The notes below the pieces were generated by a model that did not search any database, had not been told where the DNA came from, and saw only the letters and a program-made list of their open reading frames with translations. The translations under genes were made by a program, and so were the position numbers. A stretch of DNA of 64,000 bases, taken from assembly GCF_000265245.1 (NCBI RefSeq), contig NZ_AJKS02000003.1:1-64000 (forward strand). Reading direction: 5' to 3'. Shown here piece after piece: positions 59,813 through 64,000 of the stretch (position 1 is the stretch's first letter; every line of letters begins with the position of its first letter). The DNA comes from Halomonas smyrnensis AAD6 (lineage in GTDB: Bacteria > Pseudomonadota > Gammaproteobacteria > Pseudomonadales > Halomonadaceae).

Positions 59813-61039
59813 ATGCCCACGCCCAGCCGGCCAACGCCGAGCCCCGCCAGCGCCGAGCGTCCCTCGCTGTGGCACGACGGCAGCCTGTCGACCCTCACCG
59901 CCGGCTTCATCGCCGTGCTGATCGGCTATTCCAGCTCGGCGGCGATCATCGTTCGGGCCGCCGAGACGGCCGGCGCCAGCCAGGCCGAGATCGGCTCCTG
60001 GCTGTGGGCGCTGGGCATCGGCTCCGGCGTCACCACGCTGATCTTCTCGCTGCGCTACCGCATGCCGCTGCTCACCGCCTGGTCGACCCCGGGCGCGGCG
60101 CTGCTCGCCACCAGCCTGCCGGGGCTGCCCATGAGCGAGGCGATCGGCGCCTTCCTGTTCTCGTCGCTGCTGATCACCCTGTGCGGCGTGACCGGGGTGT
60201 TCGAGCGCCTGATGCACCGCCTGCCGCGGGCGCTGGCCTCGGCCATGCTGGCCGGCGTGCTGCTGCGCTTCGGACTCGACCTGGTGATGACCGTGGAACA
60301 CCGACTGGTGCTGCCGCTGGCGATGGGGCTGACCTATCTGGTGGCCAAGCGGCTGTGGCCGCGCTATGCCATCCCGCTGGTGCTGGCCGTGGGGGGCCTG
60401 GTGGCCCAGGCCCAGGGCCTGCTGGATCTCGGCGCCATTACCCCGGCGCTGGCGGTGCCGGCCTATACGGCACCGAGCTTCGAGCTCGGCACGCTGATCG
60501 GCGTCGGCATCCCGCTGTTCGTGGTCACCATGGCCTCCCAGAACCTGCCCGGCGTGGCCGCCCTGCGCGCCGCCGGCTACCGGCCGCCGATCTCGCCGCT
60601 GGTCGGCGGCACCGGGCTGACTGGCCTCGTGCTCGCGCCCTTCGGCGGCTTCGCCCTCAATCTGGCGGCGATCAGCGCCGCGGTCTGCCAGGGCCCGGAG
60701 GCCCATCACGACCCACAGAGACGCTACGCCGCCGGGGTCGCGGCGGGCGGTTTCTACCTGCTGCTGGGGCTGTTCGGCGCTACCGTGAGCTCGCTGTTCG
60801 CCGCCCTGCCCGGCGAACTGGTGGTCGCCATCGCCGGTCTGGCACTGCTGCCGACCCTCGGTGCCTCGCTGGCCGACGCCCTGGGCGATGCCCGCCAGCG
60901 CGACGCCGCCCTGCTCACCTTCCTGGTCACCGCCTCGGGCATCGCGCCGGGCGGCATCGGGGCGGCCTTCTGGGGGCTCGTGGCCGGGCTGGTGGCACTG
61001 GCCATCGGCCGCTGGCGCGCCACCGGAAAAGACGACTGA
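59813..61039 (+). CDS. ydcO: BenE/YdcO family benzoate-type permease
   Basis: A 408-residue membrane protein with about ten to twelve helices and the BenE family blocks FIAVLIGYSSSAAIIVRAAE, LRYRMPLLTAWSTPGAALLA (residues 81-100), VVTMASQNLPGVAALRAAGY, and a long PFGGFALNLAAISAAVCQGPEAHHD. It resembles E. coli YdcO; the natural substrate is unsettled, as benzoate transport is only shown for a few relatives and no ben genes are present here. It is controlled by the divergent XRE/cupin regulator. Confidence 0.88.
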   Translation: MPTPSRPTPSPASAERPSLWHDGSLSTLTAGFIAVLIGYSSSAAIIVRAAETAGASQAEIGSWLWALGIGSGVTTLIFSLRYRMPLLTAWSTPGAALLATSLPGLPMSEAIGAFLFSSLLITLCGVTGVFERLMHRLPRALASAMLAGVLLRFGLDLVMTVEHRLVLPLAMGLTYLVAKRLWPRYAIPLVLAVGGLVAQAQGLLDLGAITPALAVPAYTAPSFELGTLIGVGIPLFVVTMASQNLPGVAALRAAGYRPPISPLVGGTGLTGLVLAPFGGFALNLAAISAAVCQGPEAHHDPQRRYAAGVAAGGFYLLLGLFGATVSSLFAALPGELVVAIAGLALLPTLGASLADALGDARQRDAALLTFLVTASGIAPGGIGAAFWGLVAGLVALAIGRWRATGKDD

Positions 61040-61143
61040 GCCATGTCGCCCTGGGCACTGCTGGCGTCGCCTCGGTGCCGCACCATGGCGATGGGGGCTG
61101 CTAGGCTGCCGCGATCCAATAACAACTTCCCTGGAGCATGCCC

Positions 61144-61740
61144 ATGGCGATCCCGACTCTCTCCATCTGCCGGGGGCGCGACATCACCCCGCACCTGCCG
61201 GCCCTGGCCCAGCTGCGCATCCGGGTCTTCCGTGACTACCCCTATCTCTACGACGGCAACGAGGCCTACGAGGCCAGCTACCTCGAGCGCTACGCCGCCA
61301 ATCCGGAAAGCTTCTTCGTGCTGGCCTTCGACGGCGACACCCTGGTCGGCGCGGCCACCGGCCAGCCGCTGGACGACGAGGTCGACGACTTCCGTGCCCC
61401 CTTCGAGGCCGCCGGCTACCGCCCCGAAGGCGTCTTCTACTATGGAGAATCGGTGCTGCTGCCCGAATACCGCGGCCGCGGCATCGGCAAGGCCTTCATG
61501 GAGGCCCGCGAGAGCCACGCCGAAAGCGAGGGCTTCGGCCATGCGGCCTTCTGCGCCGTAGAACGCCCGGTCGACCATCCGCTCAAGCCCGACGACTACC
61601 GGCCACTGCACGACTTCTGGAACGCCTGGGGCTATCGCCGCACGCCGTCGCTCTCGACCACCTTCGCCTGGAAGGACATCGATGCCGACGAGGAGACCGC
61701 CAAGCCGATGATCTTCTGGCTCAAGGCCCTGGACTCATGA
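61144..61740 (+). CDS. GNAT family N-acetyltransferase
   Basis: A 198-residue acetyltransferase: VFRDYPYLYDGNEAYEASYL (about residues 27-46), the acetyl-CoA motif A GESVLLPEYRGRGIGKAFM (R/Q-x-x-G-x-G/A, residues 100-118) and a C-terminal WNAWGYRRTPS. The ATG at 61144 has GGAG seven bases upstream; an in-frame ATG two codons earlier is closer to that site. It overlaps the nitrilase-like gene by four bases. In some bacteria the same two domains are fused (YhcX-like), so they probably act on the same compound. Confidence 0.88.
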   Translation: MAIPTLSICRGRDITPHLPALAQLRIRVFRDYPYLYDGNEAYEASYLERYAANPESFFVLAFDGDTLVGAATGQPLDDEVDDFRAPFEAAGYRPEGVFYYGESVLLPEYRGRGIGKAFMEARESHAESEGFGHAAFCAVERPVDHPLKPDDYRPLHDFWNAWGYRRTPSLSTTFAWKDIDADEETAKPMIFWLKALDS

Positions 61741-62648
61741 GCGAGAAACACCCGCCGACGGTGACCGTGGCGACCGCCCAGTACCCCATCGAGGCGTTCG
61801 CCGACTTCGCCGACTTCCAGGCCAAGGCGGCGCGCTGGGTGCATGACGCCGCCCGCTGCGGCGCCGAGCTGCTGGTGTTTCCCGAGTACGGCGCCATGGA
61901 GCTGGCCTCGCTGCTGCCCGAGGCCGAGCAGGGCGACCTGGCGGCCCAGCTGCACGGCCTGCAGCCCTGGCGCGATGCCTTCGTCGAGACCTGGCGCGGG
62001 CTTGCCCGCGAGCATGGCGTGACCCTGCTCGCTCCCTCCCTGCCCTGGCGGCTCGACGACGGACGCTTCGTCAATCGCGCCTGGCTGTGCGGCCCGGACG
62101 GTGATCCGGGCCATCAGGACAAACAGGTGATGACGCGCTTCGAGAACGACGAATGGGGCGTCGAGGCCGGCCACGGCCTCAGGGTCTTCGACACCCCGGC
62201 CGGGCGGCTGGGCGTGCTGATCTGCTACGACAGCGAGTTCCCGCTGCTGGCCCGGGCGCTGGTGGATGCCGGCGCCGAGCTGCTGCTGGTACCGAGCTGC
62301 ACCGACACCGAGGCCGGCTTCCAGCGCGTGCGGCTCAGCGCCCAGGCCCGCGCCATCGAGCAGCAGGTGGCGATCGTGCACTCGCCCACAGTGGGCGAGG
62401 CGCTGTGGTCGCCGGCGGTGGACATCAACATCGGCCGGGCCGGCGTCTACACGCCCTGCGACCACGGCTTCCCGCCCGACGGCGTGCTGACCCAGGCCCG
62501 GGACGCCACGCCGGGCTGGCAGCTGGCCCGCCTCGATCTGGCCGCGATCCGCGCCCTGCGCGACCACGGCCAGGTCAACAACCACGCCGACTGGTCCCAC
62601 CAAAACGCCTGCCTGGCCGTGGGCGTCGCCCGGGTGTCTTGCACCTAG
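61737..62648 (+). CDS. carbon-nitrogen hydrolase (nitrilase superfamily) amidase
   Basis: A 303-residue nitrilase-superfamily enzyme. The catalytic triad is Glu in LVFPEYGAM (about residue 45), Lys in HQDKQVMTRFE (about 127) and Cys in GVLICYDSEFPLLARAL (about 163). It should hydrolyse an amide or deaminate an omega-amide-like substrate. It is translationally coupled to the GNAT gene (ATGA). Together they may acetylate and hydrolyse the same polyamine-like or amino acid-derived substrate. Confidence 0.89.
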   Translation: MSEKHPPTVTVATAQYPIEAFADFADFQAKAARWVHDAARCGAELLVFPEYGAMELASLLPEAEQGDLAAQLHGLQPWRDAFVETWRGLAREHGVTLLAPSLPWRLDDGRFVNRAWLCGPDGDPGHQDKQVMTRFENDEWGVEAGHGLRVFDTPAGRLGVLICYDSEFPLLARALVDAGAELLLVPSCTDTEAGFQRVRLSAQARAIEQQVAIVHSPTVGEALWSPAVDINIGRAGVYTPCDHGFPPDGVLTQARDATPGWQLARLDLAAIRALRDHGQVNNHADWSHQNACLAVGVARVSCT

Positions 62649-62652
62649 CGTC

Positions 62653-63105
62653 TCACCCGCCCGCCTCCAGGCGCGGCGACAGCCGCTCGCGCCGCGCCAT
62701 CAGGTCGTCGACGAAGGCGGCGACCTTGGAGGAGCGCAGCCGGTGCTCCGGAAAGATCAGGTGGATGGCATCGAGCCGCGGCCGATTGGCGACCTGCCAG
62801 TCGCGCGTCCCACGCCTCCCGACCGCGGGTTCCCTTGAAGATCAGACAGTTGTGGTGGAGCAGATCGTCCGGATGCTCGGGCCGCCCGTGGCGCGCCAGA
62901 TAGCCCGGCGAGGCGGCGATGGTGAAATGCTGCGGGGCCAGCTCCCGGGCCACCAGGCTGGAGTCCTCCAGCGCGCCGATCCGCACCACCAGATCGGCGC
63001 CCACCGGATCGACCAGGGCATCGGTCAACGTCTGCGCCACCTCGAGCTCGGGATAGCGGGACTGGAAGCTTTCCAGCCAGGGGGCGATGTGCCGACGCCC
63101 TGCGG
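62653..63105 (-). pseudogene. decayed LysR regulator gene
   Basis: On the minus strand, one frame gives [40 protein letters not shown]-like effector domain sequence and HHNCLIFKGTRGREAW. A second frame then resumes with DWQVANRPRLDAIHLIF and SSKVAAFVDDLMARRERL, the normal C-terminus. The N-terminal helix-turn-helix is absent, about 60-80 residues of the effector domain are missing between the two frames, and a frameshift accompanies the deletion. It is therefore a remnant of a LysR gene. A perfect GGCGGCGTC / GACGCCGCC hairpin follows at 63159-63181 within the 240-base gap before proS. Confidence 0.75.
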
Positions 63106-63158
63106 CTGATCTACCCGAGCAACCCCCGCCGGGAGCGCCGTCAGGCGTTGAACGAGGA

Positions 63159-63181
63159 GGCGGCGTCGGGCTGACGCCGCC
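63159..63181. terminator. hairpin between the LysR remnant and proS
   Basis: Arms GGCGGCGTC (63159-63167) and GACGCCGCC (63173-63181) around GGGCT. It overlaps the stop of a short plus-strand frame (63097-63174) that I cannot assign. No T-run. Confidence 0.4.
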
Positions 63182-63246
63182 CGGATACGAGGACCGTCCG
63201 CCCGCCTTCGCCCGAAGGCATAGCCACGCCGACGCCGCGTGCCCTT

Positions 63247-63275
63247 TTGCCGCCACTCGCGCTTGGTCGTACAAT
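63247..63275 (+). promoter_or_regulatory. candidate sigma-70 promoter of proS
   Basis: TTGCCG (63247-63252) and TACAAT (63270-63275) are spaced 17 bases apart, 75 bases before the proS start codon. Confidence 0.55.
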
Positions 63276-63350
63276 GCCGTTCAATTCGGGCCGCTCATAT
63301 CCGGTCGGCCCACCCCCTCTTTACGACGCTTTCGAGGATATCCGCGACCC

Positions 63351-64000
63351 ATGCGCGCCAGCCAACTGTTGATCTCCACCCTCAAGGAAACGCCCGCCGA
63401 CGCCGAAGTGGTCAGCCATCAGCTGATGCTGCGCGCGGGGATGATCCGCCGCCTGACCTCGGGGCTCTATACCTGGCTGCCGCTAGGCCTTCGCACCCTG
63501 CGCAAGGTCGAGCGCATCGTCCGCGAGGAGATGGATCGCGCTGGCGGCCAGGAAGTGCTGATGCCGGCCGTGCAGCCCGCCGAACTGTGGCAGGAGTCCG
63601 GCCGCTGGGACCAGTACGGCCCCGAGCTTTTGCGCCTCAAGGACCGCCACGAGCGTGACTACTGCGTCGGGCCGACCCACGAGGAAGTCATCACCGACCT
63701 GGTGCGCCGCGAGATCTCCAGCTACAAGCAGCTGCCGTCGAACTTCTATCAGATCCAGACCAAGTTCCGCGACGAGATCCGCCCGCGCTTCGGCGTGATG
63801 CGCTCCCGCGAGTTCGTGATGAAGGATGCCTACTCCTTCCACATCGACGAAGCCTCGCTGATGGACACCTATCAGGTGATGTACGACACCTACGTGCGCA
63901 TCTTCACCCGCCTGGGGCTCGACTTCCGCCCGGTGATCGCCGACAACGGCTCCATCGGCGGCACCGGCTCCCACGAGTTCCACGTGCTGGCCGACTCCGG
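63351..64000 (+). CDS. proS: prolyl-tRNA synthetase, N-terminal part (gene continues past the window)
   Basis: The first 216 residues of a bacterial class II prolyl-tRNA synthetase, starting [20 protein letters not shown]. Class II motif regions seen are [20 protein letters not shown] (residues 39-58), [18 protein letters not shown], and [27 protein letters not shown] (motif 2, given here as two parts: [27 protein letters not shown]). [20 protein letters not shown] begins the insertion (YbaK-like editing) region. It charges tRNA-Pro in the cytosol. The ribosome-binding site before the ATG is weak (GAGGA, 12 bases or more upstream). The gene is incomplete here only because the sequence ends. 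Confidence 0.96.
   Translation, partial: MRASQLLISTLKETPADAEVVSHQLMLRAGMIRRLTSGLYTWLPLGLRTLRKVERIVREEMDRAGGQEVLMPAVQPAELWQESGRWDQYGPELLRLKDRHERDYCVGPTHEEVITDLVRREISSYKQLPSNFYQIQTKFRDEIRPRFGVMRSREFVMKDAYSFHIDEASLMDTYQVMYDTYVRIFTRLGLDFRPVIADNGSIGGTGSHEFHVLADS

Noticed and set aside
62153..63109. Plus-strand frame covering the end of the nitrilase-like gene and the LysR remnant
   Set aside because: Its product changes between shadow sequence of two unrelated features and has no start signal.
1..64000. CRISPR arrays, tRNA, rRNA or riboswitches
   Set aside because: No regularly spaced repeats, no cloverleaf with CCA-type acceptor and no known riboswitch core were noticed on reading either strand; a covariance-model search would be decisive.

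Overview
The window looks like chromosomal DNA of a halophilic, high-GC gammaproteobacterium, most likely Halomonas or a close relative (inference). The signs are GC-rich coding sequence with acidic proteins, BCCT-type osmolyte transport, a MexEF-type pump, E. coli-like dkgB, amiD and sutR/ydcO homologues, and a proS gene running off the right edge. No rRNA, tRNA, CRISPR array or intact insertion sequence was found. The left end (about 1-4000) is visibly more AT-rich than the rest and starts with homopolymer-like sequence and a truncated BCCT gene, so it may be transferred DNA, a contig edge, or both.

Region 1 (200-13261, all minus strand) is a large catabolic cluster. In transcription order it has a CntA/GbcA-like Rieske oxygenase, an aldehyde dehydrogenase, a GcvA-like LysR regulator, a class III CoA-transferase, a MaoC-like acyl-CoA hydratase, an MmgE/PrpD protein, a CitE-like lyase, the ferredoxin-type reductase for the Rieske enzyme, a BCCT transporter, an enolase-superfamily enzyme and a BCCT fragment. 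The four CoA-related genes match the itaconate/mesaconate type of pathway (activation, hydration, cleavage). The other genes match uptake and oxidative C-N cleavage of a quaternary ammonium compound. I infer one pathway that takes an onium compound to a dicarboxylate and then to central metabolites. The substrate is unknown.

Region 2 (13.6-36.4 kb) is a chain of small regulator-plus-enzyme modules: TetR with MDR dehydrogenase, LysR with MDR dehydrogenase, TetR with AhpD-like protein, LysR with a MFS/flavin monooxygenase/MDR/ABM operon, LysR with DUF2938, TetR with DMT exporter, an aldo-keto reductase, LysR with alpha/beta hydrolase, LysR with a Gfo/Idh/MocA oxidoreductase, an exported DJ-1 protein and an old-yellow-enzyme alkene reductase. 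Several have clear palindromic operators. A MFS remnant and a decayed IS5-like transposase lie in the gaps.

Region 3 (37-54.7 kb) is efflux and detoxification: a LysR regulator divergent from a MexEF/TolC-type pump that includes an NTF2-like gene, an arsRCHB arsenic operon, IclR/GlcG/MFS genes, HxlR divergent from mdaB, cupin, SDR and GST genes, and a further LysR gene. Regions 2 and 3 together read as an accessory zone for handling quinones, aldehydes, other electrophiles and metalloids.

Region 4 (54.7-64 kb) holds two adjacent 2-oxoglutarate-oxygenase-like genes, a satD-DUF3307-amiD operon with palindromes upstream, a sutR/ydcO-like divergent pair with a striking 18-bp inverted repeat, a GNAT/nitrilase pair, a decayed LysR gene and the start of proS.
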